A stretch of 46,622 nt of DNA from an uncultured Prochlorococcus sp. (lineage in GTDB: Bacteria; Cyanobacteriota; Cyanobacteriia; PCC-6307; Cyanobiaceae). Location of the stretch: assembly GCA_902590775.1 (NCBI GenBank), contig CACIYC010000010.1:1-46622 (forward strand), given 5' to 3'. Shown in pieces: positions 1 through 9,756 of the stretch. The notes beneath the pieces are model-generated. The model ran no database searches, was not told the DNA's origin, and worked only from the letters and a program-made list of their open reading frames with translations. Position numbers and translations under genes: made by a program. Every line of letters begins with the position of its first letter. Position 1 is the stretch's first letter.

Positions 1-520
1 AAACGCCTGCATTTGTTAGATTATTTTCTAGTTGTTTTTCTGAACAGTCTCGATCCTCAATTATTTTTTCTACTTTTCCATTCAAGTTGCTAAATACTCT
101 TCCATATCCTTTTGGGTTCTTAATTCTTGCAGATAATATTGAAACATCTGCGTTGGATGAATGATGCTTTGAAATTAGTTTTTTAATTGTACTTGCCTTA
201 AGCAATGGTACATCTCCATTTAGAACAATTAATTCACCTTCAAATTTTTGTAACTCTGGTATTAATTGTTGTATTGCATGGCCAGTACCATTCTGAGGAT
301 TTTGTTCAACGAACTCAAGACCTGGCAAATGTTTTACTTTTTCTTTTACCTTGTTCGATTCGTGCCCAACAATGACTATTATCCTATCTGGAGAAAGTTC
401 CCTGCAGTTATCTAAAACTCTCTCTAGAAGCGAGATTCCTGATAACTCTTGTAAAACCTTGGGGAGGGAGCTTTTCATTCTTGTCCCTTTCCCCGCAGCC
501 AATACAGCAATAGCAAGCAT
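1..520 (-). CDS. glmU: GlmU, N-terminal part (cut by window edge)
   Basis: Bifunctional GlmU makes UDP-N-acetylglucosamine for peptidoglycan and lipopolysaccharide. Only the N-terminal uridyltransferase domain is here; the acetyltransferase domain lies beyond base 1. The translation starts [15 protein letters not shown] (the nucleotide-sugar pyrophosphorylase loop G-x-G-T-R-M), continues with the conserved LPKVLQ, and later shows [10 protein letters not shown] and VLNGDVPLL, matching the UTP and metal-binding segments of the family. The ATG is at 518-520. It is the last gene of a minus-strand run behind aroA and the MnmD-like gene, with a 34-bp gap. Function is certain by family; the truncation is only the window boundary. 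Confidence 0.95.
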   Translation of the reverse strand, partial: MLAIAVLAAGKGTRMKSSLPKVLQELSGISLLERVLDNCRELSPDRIIVIVGHESNKVKEKVKHLPGLEFVEQNPQNGTGHAIQQLIPELQKFEGELIVLNGDVPLLKASTIKKLISKHHSSNADVSILSARIKNPKGYGRVFSNLNGKVEKIIEDRDCSEKQLENNLTNAGV

Positions 521-554
521 TTGGAAATAAACTCTGATAAGAAATCTACTTCCT

Positions 555-1502
555 TTAACTCTCTTTTGTATTGGCCCATCGTTTTTTCCATGAGCTTGTA
601 GACTTAAAGTTGCTTTTGAGTTGTTCGATTCTTCTTCTTCTCATTATTTCTATTGCCGAAGAATTACCAGTTGGATCTCTATATGGAATTGCTGCGGTTG
701 TAGCCAAATGATCATTTTCCTTTTGATTTAGTGCATCCCAAATTAGTTGTTCTGACTTATCTTGAATTCCATTTGAATCTTTAAGAGCTATTGTTCCTAG
801 GCTCCACACTTTACTGGTGATTTCTTTTGGAATAATTGAATTTACTATTAATCCTGTTCTTTTTAGACTTGCTCTTATTGCTGCTGCTCTGCAATAAGTG
901 ATTAATCTTCCTCCTTTACTAAGTTTACTAGAAATCTTTTGTAAGAATTCTTCGCTCCATAATTGTGGACATTGTTGAGGAGAGAATGGATCTAGATAAA
1001 TTAAGTCAAATTTAATTTTTTCTGGAATGTCGTTTATCGTTTTTCTTGCATCTCCCCAAAGTATTTTTCCTTTTCCTGCTGAATCCTTCCATTGATTTTC
1101 TCTCGCAATTTGCTTTAAATTATCTAATACTTTTACCGTCCAATTTGATCTAAAACTTTCGTTACCTAATGCCAATTGTAGAGGATTTTTATCAATTTCT
1201 AAACCCCAATAATTTAAACATGTTGACTGCTTTAAAAGTGCCTCCATTAGGCATGCAGTATTATATCCCATCCCTACACAGATATCTAATACAAAGATGA
1301 TTTCATTTTTAGAATAACGATGTAGACCAGATGGAGCTATAAATTTTTCTTTTGCTTCTTTCGTTGCACCATTTAAGCTGTGAAAACATTCTTTAAATTT
1401 TAAACTTTTTAATGAAAGACTCCCATCATTCGTTTTACACAGAATTAATTGATCGGATGTGCTGTTTTCAGTTGCATTAGGATTTAAGTCTTTCAAGATC
1501 AT
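555..1502 (-). CDS. MnmD/MnmC-type tRNA U34 methyltransferase
   Basis: Likely the methyltransferase that finishes 5-methylaminomethyl-(2-thio)uridine at tRNA position 34 (MnmC1/MnmD, DUF752 family). With the start at the ATG of 1500-1502, the SAM loop [11 protein letters not shown] is at residues 71-81 and the family signature [12 protein letters not shown] at about 171-182, the counterpart of DxFSPxxNPxxW in MnmC. There is no FAD oxidase domain, so this is the stand-alone form. An upstream in-frame start at 1547 would lengthen it by 15 hydrophobic residues and overlap aroA by 71 bp; I prefer 1502, overlapping aroA by 26 bp. Probably co-transcribed with aroA and glmU. Confidence 0.82.
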   Translation of the reverse strand: MILKDLNPNATENSTSDQLILCKTNDGSLSLKSLKFKECFHSLNGATKEAKEKFIAPSGLHRYSKNEIIFVLDICVGMGYNTACLMEALLKQSTCLNYWGLEIDKNPLQLALGNESFRSNWTVKVLDNLKQIARENQWKDSAGKGKILWGDARKTINDIPEKIKFDLIYLDPFSPQQCPQLWSEEFLQKISSKLSKGGRLITYCRAAAIRASLKRTGLIVNSIIPKEITSKVWSLGTIALKDSNGIQDKSEQLIWDALNQKENDHLATTAAIPYRDPTGNSSAIEIMRRRRIEQLKSNFKSTSSWKKRWANTKES

Positions 1503-2805
1503 TCCAGAATTCAGGATAAGAAACAGAAGCAGCATCGCTTCCAGCAATTAAGGAATTTTCTTGAGCTAACTGCGATGCGATAGCGAGACTCATTGCTACT
1601 CGATGATCTGTCTCACTATCTAGATTAGCGCCATGGAATTTATTGCCTCCTTTTATGATTAGGCCATCAGGTTTTTCTTCAATAATAGCTCCTAATTTTC
1701 TTAGCTGTCTTGCCATCACTGCAAGACGGTCTGTTTCTTTTACACGTAATTCACTGGCACCACTTATTTTACTTGTACCTTTGCAAAAGCATGCTGCAAC
1801 GGTGAGTATTGGAACTTCATCAATCAATCTAGGCATTATTTCATTGTCAAGATGAAATGGTTTTATTTGGTTTGTATGAATAATCCTTATGTCACCAACT
1901 GGTTCTCCTGCTATTTCTTTTTCTTTTATTATTTTAAAATTTATTTCCATTTGTTTTAGGACATCAAGTATTCCTGTCCTTGTTGGATTAAGTCCTACGT
2001 TTTCTATTGTTATATCTGATCCTGGAATTATTGCACCTGCAATCAACCAAAAAGCTGCAGAACTAATATCCCCAGGTACAACTACTTTTGTACTTGTTAA
2101 TTTTGATCCGGGTTTAAGTGTTATATGCCTACCCATATCTCCACTGATTTGAATATTGGCTCCGAATGCTTTGAGCATTCTTTCAGTATGATCTCTTGAC
2201 TTTGATGGTTCTATTACTGTGGTTGAGCCTTCTGCAGTTAGAGCAGCAAGTAAAATAGCAGATTTAATTTGAGCACTTGCTACTGGAGTGCCAATAACTG
2301 CGCCATGAAGTTGTGTGCCTACTACTGATATTGGTGCATATTCACCTGTGCAACGACCATATACTTTTGCACCCATCATTGTTAGAGGATTCCCAACTCT
2401 TTTCATTGGTCTTTTCCTTAATGATTGGTCTCCAGTTAAAACAAAATGTCGTTCTTGTCTTCCAACTATTAATCCCATTAATAATCTCATGGTTGTTCCC
2501 GAATTCCCACAATCAAGAATATTTTCAGGTTCCTTTAGACCATCTAAACCAACTCCTTGGATTTTTATAATCTCATTATTTTTTATTGGACTTATATTTA
2601 CTCCCATAGCTTTAAGACATTTTGCTGTATTTATTGGATCTTCTGCAGGAAGTAATCCTTGTATAGTTGTTTCTCCCTCTGCGATTGCACCAAGTAAAAG
2701 TGATCGATGAGAAATTGATTTATCTCCGGGCACCTTTACTTTCCCAATGAGAGCTCCTCCAGGTTGAATTTCTTTTATAGACTTTTGGCTTTCGTTTATG
2801 CTCAA
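1477..2805 (-). CDS. aroA: 5-enolpyruvylshikimate-3-phosphate synthase
   Basis: Sixth step of the shikimate pathway: joins phosphoenolpyruvate to shikimate-3-phosphate. At 442 residues it has normal length. Recognisable sites are the N-terminal [16 protein letters not shown] (shikimate-3-P binding lysine), the [15 protein letters not shown] loop (PEP site), LRKRPMKR, and the C-terminal ELRVKETDR segment. The G-x-x sequence at the PEP loop is the ordinary glyphosate-sensitive NSGTT type. The start codon is TTG (2803-2805), since no ATG lies before the conserved core, and there is no convincing Shine-Dalgarno sequence. It follows ubiD by 71 bp and overlaps the MnmD-like gene at its 3' end. aroB lies elsewhere in this window (40.6 kb), so the pathway is dispersed. 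Confidence 0.95.
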   Translation of the reverse strand: MSINESQKSIKEIQPGGALIGKVKVPGDKSISHRSLLLGAIAEGETTIQGLLPAEDPINTAKCLKAMGVNISPIKNNEIIKIQGVGLDGLKEPENILDCGNSGTTMRLLMGLIVGRQERHFVLTGDQSLRKRPMKRVGNPLTMMGAKVYGRCTGEYAPISVVGTQLHGAVIGTPVASAQIKSAILLAALTAEGSTTVIEPSKSRDHTERMLKAFGANIQISGDMGRHITLKPGSKLTSTKVVVPGDISSAAFWLIAGAIIPGSDITIENVGLNPTRTGILDVLKQMEINFKIIKEKEIAGEPVGDIRIIHTNQIKPFHLDNEIMPRLIDEVPILTVAACFCKGTSKISGASELRVKETDRLAVMARQLRKLGAIIEEKPDGLIIKGGNKFHGANLDSETDHRVAMSLAIASQLAQENSLIAGSDAASVSYPEFWNDLERLKS

Positions 2806-2876
2806 GGGAGAAATTAAACAATTAATATAAATATTATTAGCTAGCGGTTTAATAAGAGACTTAAATCATTCTTCAT

Positions 2877-4442
2877 TTAGGATTTTGTGATGTGATTTAG
2901 ACTAATAATTTCACTGATTACATAGCCAAATAAGGATGGATCTGGATCAGTCGTTTCTATATTCGATAGTCCTAATTTATTCCATTTAGCATCTATTTTC
3001 TTTCTTAGTTCCTCAGAGTGGCAAAGTGGTTCTCCCCATTCATGGTTTTTTTCAGGCCCTATTTTTGTTGTTGCATCTATAGCGAGTCTTCCACCTAGAC
3101 CAATTTTCTCACTTGCAAAATCCAGACTATCAAATGGAGTATTTTCCATTACTAAAAGATCTCTTTGTGGATCAACCAAGCTTGAAATTGCCCAAATAAC
3201 TTGCCGAGGATCTCTAACATTTATTGATGAATCTACAACTACTACAAATTTTGTGTATGTAAATTGTGGTAGAGCACTCCAAAATGCTATGGCCGCTCTT
3301 TTTGCTTGACCAGGGTATGCTTTGTTAACAGAGATTATGGCTAATTTATAACTAAGTGCTTCCATTGGTAAGAAGAAGTCTACAATCTCAGTAATTTGTC
3401 TACGAAGAATAGGTGTATATATTCTATTAAGAGCAATAGCTAGCATTGCTTCTTCTTTAGGAGGTCTGCCACTAAATGTTGTTAGATAAATAGGGTTATG
3501 TCGATGAGTTATGCAATTAACTTTAATTAGAGGAGATTTTTCTATACCTCCATAAAACCCCATGTGATCACCAAAGGGGCCATCATCCATTTCTTCTCCC
3601 GGTGTGATCGTCCCTTCGAGAACTATCTCACTATGGCTAGGAACTTGAAGATCAATGGTTTTGCATTTAGTTAATCTCACACCTTCTCCTGCATATAAGC
3701 CTGCAAAGAGCCATTCACTTAATGCTACGGGAATAGGTGTCGCTGCGGCCATTAAAATAATTGGATGTACTCCAATCGCGACTGCAACCTCGAGGTCTTT
3801 CCCTAATGCTGCGGCTTTTCGTAAATGGCGCGCTCCTCCTCTGACGCTTAACCAGTGAACTGTCATTTTGTTTGATGACTGCATCTGAAGCCTATATACC
3901 CCTACATTTGGAGTCTTTGTCTCAGGATCTTTTGTTATTACAAGTCCAAATGTTATGACTTTGCTTGCATCTTTTGGCCATGGTCGTATTAAAGGTAGGT
4001 TGTTTAGATTTACTTCCTCATTCTTTAAGATATTTTGATGGCACGGAGGAGTTAAATCTATATCTGGACGAGCTCGAATAAGATCCCAAATAAGACCTCC
4101 ATAATCCAAAGTTTGTTTTAAGTTTTTAGGAGGTTCAGGCTGCTGAAGACAAGATAGTTTTTCTCCAAGTTTCTCTAGCTCTTCTACTGACTCTAACCCC
4201 ATACTCAAAGCAACCCTATCAATAGTTCCTAAAAGATTAATTGCGACAGGTATGGATGAACCGATTACATTTTCAAATAATAGTGCCGGCCCCCCTATCC
4301 CTAGGACACGATCACTTATAGCTGCAAGTTCCAAGTCAGGGTTCACAGCTTTGCTGATTCTTTTAAGTTGACCTTTGTTTTCTAAAAGAGCCAAAAAATG
4401 TCTCATGTCTTGAGACGCAGTTCCTGTTTGAAGAAAATTCAT
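2877..4442 (-). CDS. ubiD: UbiD-family prenyl-FMN-dependent decarboxylase
   Basis: 521 residues, the usual UbiD length. In cyanobacteria UbiD is thought to decarboxylate the prenylated 4-hydroxybenzoate intermediate of plastoquinone synthesis, using prenylated FMN made by UbiX. Visible sites: NVGVYRLQ at 179-186 (Mn/K and prFMN phosphate site), RGGARH near 201-206, and the catalytic stretch EGTITPGEEMDDGPFGDHMG at 276-295 with the conserved Glu/Asp residues. No UbiX gene is in the window. Solanesyl diphosphate synthase at 8.0 kb makes the prenyl donor of the same pathway. It is divergent from comB with only 64 bp between start codons, so the promoters must be close together. Confidence 0.92.
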   Translation of the reverse strand: MNFLQTGTASQDMRHFLALLENKGQLKRISKAVNPDLELAAISDRVLGIGGPALLFENVIGSSIPVAINLLGTIDRVALSMGLESVEELEKLGEKLSCLQQPEPPKNLKQTLDYGGLIWDLIRARPDIDLTPPCHQNILKNEEVNLNNLPLIRPWPKDASKVITFGLVITKDPETKTPNVGVYRLQMQSSNKMTVHWLSVRGGARHLRKAAALGKDLEVAVAIGVHPIILMAAATPIPVALSEWLFAGLYAGEGVRLTKCKTIDLQVPSHSEIVLEGTITPGEEMDDGPFGDHMGFYGGIEKSPLIKVNCITHRHNPIYLTTFSGRPPKEEAMLAIALNRIYTPILRRQITEIVDFFLPMEALSYKLAIISVNKAYPGQAKRAAIAFWSALPQFTYTKFVVVVDSSINVRDPRQVIWAISSLVDPQRDLLVMENTPFDSLDFASEKIGLGGRLAIDATTKIGPEKNHEWGEPLCHSEELRKKIDAKWNKLGLSNIETTDPDPSLFGYVISEIISLNHITKS

Positions 4443-4506
4443 TATTTTCTTTACATTGCTATAAATGTTCTAGTTAGCCTTAGTCAGATTGTCACAAATT
4501 GGGTCC

Positions 4507-5238
4507 ATGAAACTTTCTTATTTTCATGTTGCTGGAGATGTTCCCTATGTTGTTAAGGACCAAACTTGTGTTGTAATTGATGTCCTTAGAGCTACAACAA
4601 CAATTGCTTGCGCATTAAATAATGGTGCTGAAGCTGTTCAGACATTTTCAGATTTGGATAAACTTAAAGAACAAGCTTCTCTTTGGCCTATTTCTAAAAG
4701 GCTTCTTTTAGGAGAAAGAGGAGGGGAGAAAATCCCTGGGTTTGATTTAGGAAATTCTCCCGTTGGGGTTGCTGCAGATGTTGTAAGAGGGAAAAGGCTT
4801 TTTATGAGTACGACAAATGGTACTCGTGCTTTTGAAAGAGTAAAAGATTCAAAAGCTCTTTATTCAATGTCATTAATTAATCGAAGAGCTATTGGGGAAA
4901 GAATAATTTCAGAAAAACCAGAGCAAGTTCTTGTTCTTGGCAGTGGATGGGAAGGGACTTATTCATTAGAAGATTCACTTGCTGCTGGAGCACTTGCTTC
5001 TTTTTTAATAAAAGCAACTTTAAATTCGGTTCAAATAATTAATGATGAAATGACGGCTGCTCTGGCCCTTTGGTCATATTGGGAGGCTGATATAGAAGCT
5101 TGTTTGCGGAAGTCGACCCATGGCCAAAGACTTGAGAGACTAGGGAATCATGATGATGATTTCCTTTGTTGTTCAGAAATAGATAAGATAAGTATTGTTC
5201 CAGTGCAGAGAGAAAAAGGAATACTTTTTTCTCTTTGA
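4507..5238 (+). CDS. comB: ComB-family 2-phosphosulfolactate phosphatase-like
   Basis: 243 residues of the ComB fold, named after the archaeal coenzyme M enzyme that dephosphorylates 2-phosphosulfolactate. Coenzyme M synthesis is not expected in a cyanobacterium, so the true substrate is unknown; another phosphate ester is more likely. Conserved segments are [18 protein letters not shown] near the N-terminus, [16 protein letters not shown], and [19 protein letters not shown], which supply the Mg-binding acidic and Arg residues of the family. I chose ATG 4507 ([10 protein letters not shown]) because family members start there; the frame also has a TTG at 4489. It heads a plus-strand series with the nitrilase (32-bp gap) and the amidase. 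Confidence 0.85.
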   Translation: MKLSYFHVAGDVPYVVKDQTCVVIDVLRATTTIACALNNGAEAVQTFSDLDKLKEQASLWPISKRLLLGERGGEKIPGFDLGNSPVGVAADVVRGKRLFMSTTNGTRAFERVKDSKALYSMSLINRRAIGERIISEKPEQVLVLGSGWEGTYSLEDSLAAGALASFLIKATLNSVQIINDEMTAALALWSYWEADIEACLRKSTHGQRLERLGNHDDDFLCCSEIDKISIVPVQREKGILFSL

Positions 5239-5270
5239 ATCTCTAAACTTCCATATTTTGGTTTAAGACT

Positions 5271-6092
5271 TTGTCGGATTTTTTAACGGCGGCAATCCAA
5301 ATAACAAGTACCTCTAATCTTGAGGCAAATTTTGCCATTTCAGAAGAACAGATTGAACTTGCCTCTAGAAGAGGAGCAGAATTAATAGGTTTGCCAGAAA
5401 ATTTTGCATTTATAGGAGATGATCAAACACGATTAGATATTGCCCCAACTCTTTCAGAAAAGTGCAGTAAGTTTCTTGTGACTATGGCACGCCGTTATCA
5501 AGTTGTACTCCTTGGAGGTGGATTTCCTGTTCCAGCTGGAGATGGTCAACGAACTCTTAATAGAGCAGAACTTGTAGGTCGTGATGGCCAGTTGTTAGGC
5601 AGATATGACAAGATCCATCTTTTTGATGTGGATTTGCCTGATGGGAATAAATATAGAGAGTCTGAAACTATTATTTCTGGTACGTGCCTACCCTCTGTTA
5701 TAAACATTCCTGGATTATGTAAGGTTGGGATTTCAATATGCTATGACGTTCGTTTTCCTGAACTATATAGACATCTAGTAAATGAGGGAGCTGAATTGTT
5801 AATGATTCCTGCAGCATTTACAGCATTTACAGGTAAAGATCATTGGCAAGTATTACTTCAAGCTAGAGCAATTGAAAATACAGCTTATGTTGTAGCACCT
5901 GCTCAGACAGGCAAGCATCATTATCGTCGTCAGAGTCACGGCCATGCAATGATTATTGATCCATGGGGAACTGTCTTGGCTGATGCAGGTGTTCAAGAAG
6001 GTGCGGCAATAGCTCCTGTTGACAAGTCTCGAGTTGAAAGTATCAGGAATCAAATGCCATCCTTGAAACATAGAAAAACAGATCTTTTTTAA
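5271..6092 (+). CDS. Carbon-nitrogen hydrolase (nitrilase superfamily, Nit1-like)
   Basis: 273-residue amidase of the nitrilase superfamily. The catalytic triad is clear: Glu43 in GLPENFAF, Lys114 in YDKIHLFD, and Cys157 in GISICYDVRFPELYR. The DKIHLFD and CYDVRFPELYR blocks are characteristic of the Nit1/Nit2 branch, whose characterised members remove the amide from deaminated glutathione or omega-amides as metabolite repair. That substrate is an inference from family. Start codon is TTG at 5271, giving MSDFLTAAIQ; there is no in-frame ATG before the catalytic Glu. It ends 5 bp before the amidase gene, so both are probably in one transcript with comB. Confidence 0.88.
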   Translation: MSDFLTAAIQITSTSNLEANFAISEEQIELASRRGAELIGLPENFAFIGDDQTRLDIAPTLSEKCSKFLVTMARRYQVVLLGGGFPVPAGDGQRTLNRAELVGRDGQLLGRYDKIHLFDVDLPDGNKYRESETIISGTCLPSVINIPGLCKVGISICYDVRFPELYRHLVNEGAELLMIPAAFTAFTGKDHWQVLLQARAIENTAYVVAPAQTGKHHYRRQSHGHAMIIDPWGTVLADAGVQEGAAIAPVDKSRVESIRNQMPSLKHRKTDLF

Positions 6093-6097
6093 TTTTT

Positions 6098-7189
6098 ATG
6101 CTTTTAATTAAGCCAAGGTCTATTGCAAGTTTCTTTTTAATTAGTTTATTAATCTTTTTGTTTAATGGTATACCTTCAAAAGCAGCAAGTGTTTTAGCAG
6201 CATGGCTTATAACGTCCGATGGCGTATTGAAATTAAGAACCTCATCAGGAGCTGATCTGAAAGCTTACTATCAATCTGGGTATGAAAGCATAGGGGATCG
6301 ATTGTGGATTGATTTTCCTGGAGAATTATCTAAGCCAAGGACTCTAAGGGGTAATGGACCAATAAAAGAAATTAGGCTTGGAAAACCTTTTCAAGGAAAT
6401 ACAAGATTAGTAGTTGAATTCGATAAAGGAGTATCTCTTGAACCTTCTAAACTTAAATTGTTAGGGAAATCGCCTACTTTGTGGGAATTGAAGTTTTTTG
6501 GCCTTAGTTCAATTGATTTGAAAAGTATTGGCGAAGGCGATGTAATAAATGCTTCTCCTTATTCACATTTGGCTAATTCAAGAAATGGATTCTTGTCAAC
6601 TAATATTAATGTTAATTCGCTCCCAAATGTTGAAATAGGTAGATTTAAAGTCATTATTGATCCAGGACATGGAGGACCAGATATAGGAGCAATGGGTATT
6701 AAGGGTTTAAAAGAAACAGATATTGTACTCAATATTGCAAAACATGTTTCACGTTATCTTTCTGCAAAAGGTGTAGATGTTCAACTAACTAGATATAAAG
6801 AAATTGATTTAGATTTGCCAGAAAGGGTATTAATTGCAAATAGGTCAAATGCGAATGCTTTTGTAAGTATTCATGCAAATGCTACAAGAGGTTATAGAAG
6901 AGATGTAAGTGGTATAGAAACTTATTTTTATTCAGGTTTTAATGGAGAAAATCTTGCAAGCAAAATACAGAAAGAACTTGTTGCTGTTCCAGGTGGAAGC
7001 CCTGATCGTGGAGTGCGAAAGAGTAGATTCTTTGTTATTCGTCATACCCATATGCCAGCGGCATTGGTTGAAGTTGGTTTCATAACAGGCAGACTTGATG
7101 CCAGATTGCTTTCTCAAGACAGCTATAGAAAAGAGATTGCTTTTGCTATATCAAAGGGAATCCTTAAGTATCTTAAGGAGACATATTGA
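6098..7189 (+). CDS. amiC: Periplasmic N-acetylmuramoyl-L-alanine amidase (AmiC type)
   Basis: Cell-wall amidase cutting the bond between N-acetylmuramic acid and L-alanine, used in septum splitting. The 363-residue protein has an N-terminal signal peptide (hydrophobic segment about 11-24, then PSKAAS), an AMIN-like beta domain (about 30-140) that localises such enzymes to peptidoglycan, and a C-terminal Amidase_3 domain. The zinc site is visible as IIDPGHGGPDIGA, the Glu in GLKETD, and the His in VSIHANA; the catalytic Glu is in LVEVGFIT near the end. The stop codon overlaps the next start (TTGA), with AAGGAG inside the 3' end of this gene serving murI, so the two are translationally coupled. 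Confidence 0.92.
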   Translation: MLLIKPRSIASFFLISLLIFLFNGIPSKAASVLAAWLITSDGVLKLRTSSGADLKAYYQSGYESIGDRLWIDFPGELSKPRTLRGNGPIKEIRLGKPFQGNTRLVVEFDKGVSLEPSKLKLLGKSPTLWELKFFGLSSIDLKSIGEGDVINASPYSHLANSRNGFLSTNINVNSLPNVEIGRFKVIIDPGHGGPDIGAMGIKGLKETDIVLNIAKHVSRYLSAKGVDVQLTRYKEIDLDLPERVLIANRSNANAFVSIHANATRGYRRDVSGIETYFYSGFNGENLASKIQKELVAVPGGSPDRGVRKSRFFVIRHTHMPAALVEVGFITGRLDARLLSQDSYRKEIAFAISKGILKYLKETY

Positions 7190-7989
7190 AAGATCGCTTA
7201 GCTTTTTTTGATAGTGGGATAGGTGGATTTAGTGTCCTCAAAAGTATTTGCATTAGACATTCATATTTTAGTGCAGTCTATTTAGCTGATACAGCTAGAA
7301 TTCCTTATGGATCAAAAACTTATTCTGAAATTAGGGACATAGCATTTGAAATTTCACAATGGTTAAGTCACCAAGAAATTTCGGCGGTTGTTGTGGCATG
7401 CAATACAACAAATTCCTTAGCTCTTGATGTTATTAAAAAGTATTCAAGTGTTCCTGTCTTTGATCTTATTGGTTCTGCTATTGACTTAATTAGAGAGTCA
7501 CGAATTGGTGTACTAGCAACACCATCTACTGTTGCTTCAAAGGCTTATACAAATCAAATCAAGTCTGTAAATCCATACGCTTTTGTAAGAGAAGAAGCTT
7601 GCCCAGAATTTGTTCCTTTTATTGAGAGTGGTCAATTTGACTTGCTTTGGTTTAAAAATATCGTTTCTAATCATCTTGAAAATCTTATAAGTCAAAATAT
7701 AGAAGCAATAATTCTTGGATGCACTCATTATCCTTTAATTAAGCCAATTTTTGAAGAATTAGTCCCTTCTAATATTCGCTTGATTGACCCTGCAGATGCT
7801 TTGAGTAAAAGATTAGATTCTTTTTTACACAGCCCTCCTTCGGAAATGGATTTAGAAAATTTACCTTTTGATATACAATTCATGGTCACCTCTGACCCCA
7901 TTGGATTTTCTTTGAATACAAAAAAATGGTTGGGAATTAATTCTAAAGTTGAAGTGGTTTCTCTGCGTTCTAAGTCTTGCGTCTTCTAG
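7186..7989 (+). CDS. murI: Glutamate racemase
   Basis: Makes D-glutamate for peptidoglycan. 267 residues, normal length. Signature residues: Asp9 and Ser10 in FFDSGIGG, the first catalytic Cys72 in VVACNTTNS, and the second Cys179 in ILGCTHYP. The start is TTG at 7186 with a good AAGGAG 6 bp upstream; it overlaps the amidase stop by four bases (TTGA), which fixes this start and makes sense functionally because both genes act on the wall. The 3' end lies 22 bp before the start of the prenyl transferase gene. Confidence 0.94.
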   Translation: MKDRLAFFDSGIGGFSVLKSICIRHSYFSAVYLADTARIPYGSKTYSEIRDIAFEISQWLSHQEISAVVVACNTTNSLALDVIKKYSSVPVFDLIGSAIDLIRESRIGVLATPSTVASKAYTNQIKSVNPYAFVREEACPEFVPFIESGQFDLLWFKNIVSNHLENLISQNIEAIILGCTHYPLIKPIFEELVPSNIRLIDPADALSKRLDSFLHSPPSEMDLENLPFDIQFMVTSDPIGFSLNTKKWLGINSKVEVVSLRSKSCVF

Positions 7990-8011
7990 TATCTTATTAA
8001 CGAGGATTTTC

Positions 8012-8983
8012 ATGGCCACAGTAACTGAGTTGCTTCTGCCTATTGAGATGGATCTAGACCATCTTCTCAAAGATCTTCGTGTGCTTATAGGGGCAGGGCA
8101 TCCAATCCTGCAAGCTGCAGCAGAACATCTTTTTAGTGCAGGAGGTAAGCGTATAAGGCCTGGGATCGTTCTTCTTATTTCCAAGGCTTTATCAGCTGAT
8201 GGAAAGTTATCTCCTAGGCATAGAAGATTGGCAGAAATCACGGAAATGATCCATACAGCATCTCTTGTTCATGATGATGTTGTAGATGAAGCTTCAACTC
8301 GAAGAGGAGTAGATACAGTTCACAGCCGTTTTAATCATAAAGTCGCTGTACTGGCTGGAGATTTTCTTTTTGCTCAAGCAAGTTGGCATTTGGCAAATTT
8401 AAATAATTTGGATGTTGTAAAACTTTTAAGTAGAGTGATTATGGATTTAGCTGAAGGAGAAGTAAAGCAGGGACTCTATAAATATGACTTTAAACAAACA
8501 CTAGATTCTTATTTGGAGAAAAGTTATTTTAAAACAGCTTCTTTAATGGCAAATAGTTCACAGGCCGTTGGTGTGCTAAGTGATGTAACCTCTTTTGAAT
8601 TAAAATGTTTAAACAATTATGGAAGGCAACTTGGATTAGCTTTTCAAGTTGTAGATGATATTTTAGATTTTACTTCAAGTGATAAGGAATTAGGAAAACC
8701 AGCCGCTAATGATTTAGCAAATGGATATTTAACTGCACCAGCTTTATATGCTTTAGAGGATAATTATAAGCTTTCAGAATTAATTCGAAGAGAGTTCTCT
8801 TCAGAAGGAGATATTGAAGAGGCTTTGCAAATAGTTAGAGATTCTAAAGCGATACCGCGTACACGTAAATTAGCTGAAGATTTTGCTAAGGGTTCTTCTG
8901 AGTCTATTCATTGGATGCCAGATTCGCCTTCTAAAAGAGCATTATTGGAATTACCAGAATATGTTTTAGGAAGGCTTTGCTAA
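8012..8983 (+). CDS. sds: Solanesyl (all-trans polyprenyl) diphosphate synthase
   Basis: Long-chain prenyl transferase that builds the side chain of plastoquinone from isopentenyl diphosphate. At 323 residues it has the two aspartate-rich metal-binding motifs: first (FARM) DDVVD at 88-92 followed by EASTRRG, second (SARM) DDILD at 215-219. GGKRIRP near 45-50 binds the diphosphate. Small residues before the first motif fit a long-chain product, but chain length cannot be proven by reading. The frame is open from 7949, but ATG 8012 (MATVTELL) with GAGGA upstream avoids overlapping murI. IspG (33.5 kb) supplies precursors and UbiD (3-4 kb) works on the ring side of the same quinone. Confidence 0.9.
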   Translation: MATVTELLLPIEMDLDHLLKDLRVLIGAGHPILQAAAEHLFSAGGKRIRPGIVLLISKALSADGKLSPRHRRLAEITEMIHTASLVHDDVVDEASTRRGVDTVHSRFNHKVAVLAGDFLFAQASWHLANLNNLDVVKLLSRVIMDLAEGEVKQGLYKYDFKQTLDSYLEKSYFKTASLMANSSQAVGVLSDVTSFELKCLNNYGRQLGLAFQVVDDILDFTSSDKELGKPAANDLANGYLTAPALYALEDNYKLSELIRREFSSEGDIEEALQIVRDSKAIPRTRKLAEDFAKGSSESIHWMPDSPSKRALLELPEYVLGRLC

Positions 8984-9660
8984 ATATTAAGATTATATTC
9001 TTTTAATTTATCTAATAATTCATCTAATTTTTGAATAATAAATATATTATCTTTAAATTGAGAGATATGGTCTATTTTAGATGTCGTCTGTTTTGCTTGT
9101 AGTTTAATAACCTGACAACGAGATTCGAGTGCCGACATACAGCCTAAATCTGAATCTTCTACTGCCCAACATTCTTCTGGCCTTATATTTAGTTTCTTTG
9201 CAGCTAATAGATATGGATCAGGTGAAGGTTTCCCTGCCTTAAGTAAAGGATCATCTCCATATACACGAGTTTTAATATTTTCTAACCATTTATTATTAGC
9301 ACTTTTAAATTTAACTGATTTAAAGGTGCTACTTGTGACTAATGCTGTAGGAATCTTTTTCTCTAATATCCACTCTAGCAAACTAATTGCGCCTTCTATA
9401 GATCTAATATTTCCTAATATATTGGAATGATATCTTTTGTGAACTTCAAGCAATTTAGTAAGTTCTATGTGCTTTTCTGACCAACTAATTATCTTTTTAG
9501 CACAATCTATTTTTCTTCTACCACTTAGAGTGTCTAATTGAGAATCATTTGGATTACATTGAAAATATTGTGCAGTTTTTAGCCATGTTTTTCTATTTAA
9601 TGGTTCTGTATCTAAAAGAACACCATCAAGATCAAAGAGAATTGCTTTAGGGAACTTCAT
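8980..9660 (-). CDS. HAD-superfamily phosphatase (CbbY/phosphoglucomutase-like)
   Basis: 226-residue haloacid dehalogenase-type hydrolase. Motif I FDLDGVLLDTE gives nucleophile Asp10 and general acid Asp12; motif II is the VTSST segment; motif III Lys is in KAGKPSPDP; motif IV is VEDSDLG. The helical cap between motifs I and II fits subclass IA (CbbY, beta-phosphoglucomutase, phosphoglycolate phosphatase relatives). The substrate cannot be told from sequence. It is convergent with the prenyl transferase gene; the two 3' ends overlap by four bases. The ATG is at 9658-9660 and the gene is divergent from acs. Confidence 0.88.
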   Translation of the reverse strand: MKFPKAILFDLDGVLLDTEPLNRKTWLKTAQYFQCNPNDSQLDTLSGRRKIDCAKKIISWSEKHIELTKLLEVHKRYHSNILGNIRSIEGAISLLEWILEKKIPTALVTSSTFKSVKFKSANNKWLENIKTRVYGDDPLLKAGKPSPDPYLLAAKKLNIRPEECWAVEDSDLGCMSALESRCQVIKLQAKQTTSKIDHISQFKDNIFIIQKLDELLDKLKEYNLNI

Positions 9661-9756
9661 GATGAGATTATGTTTTTCTTTTAAATAACCATTTCACAAG
9701 GTTTTCCATTTGCTCTTAAGTGGCTTGAATGAATGTAATGAATAAATTTATTTGTT

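Noticed and set aside
2315-2710. 131-residue plus-strand frame
   Set aside because: Complete antisense overlap with the conserved part of aroA; no own features.
7949-8011. N-terminal extension of solanesyl-PP synthase
   Set aside because: It overlaps murI; ATG 8012 has a ribosome site and matches the family start.
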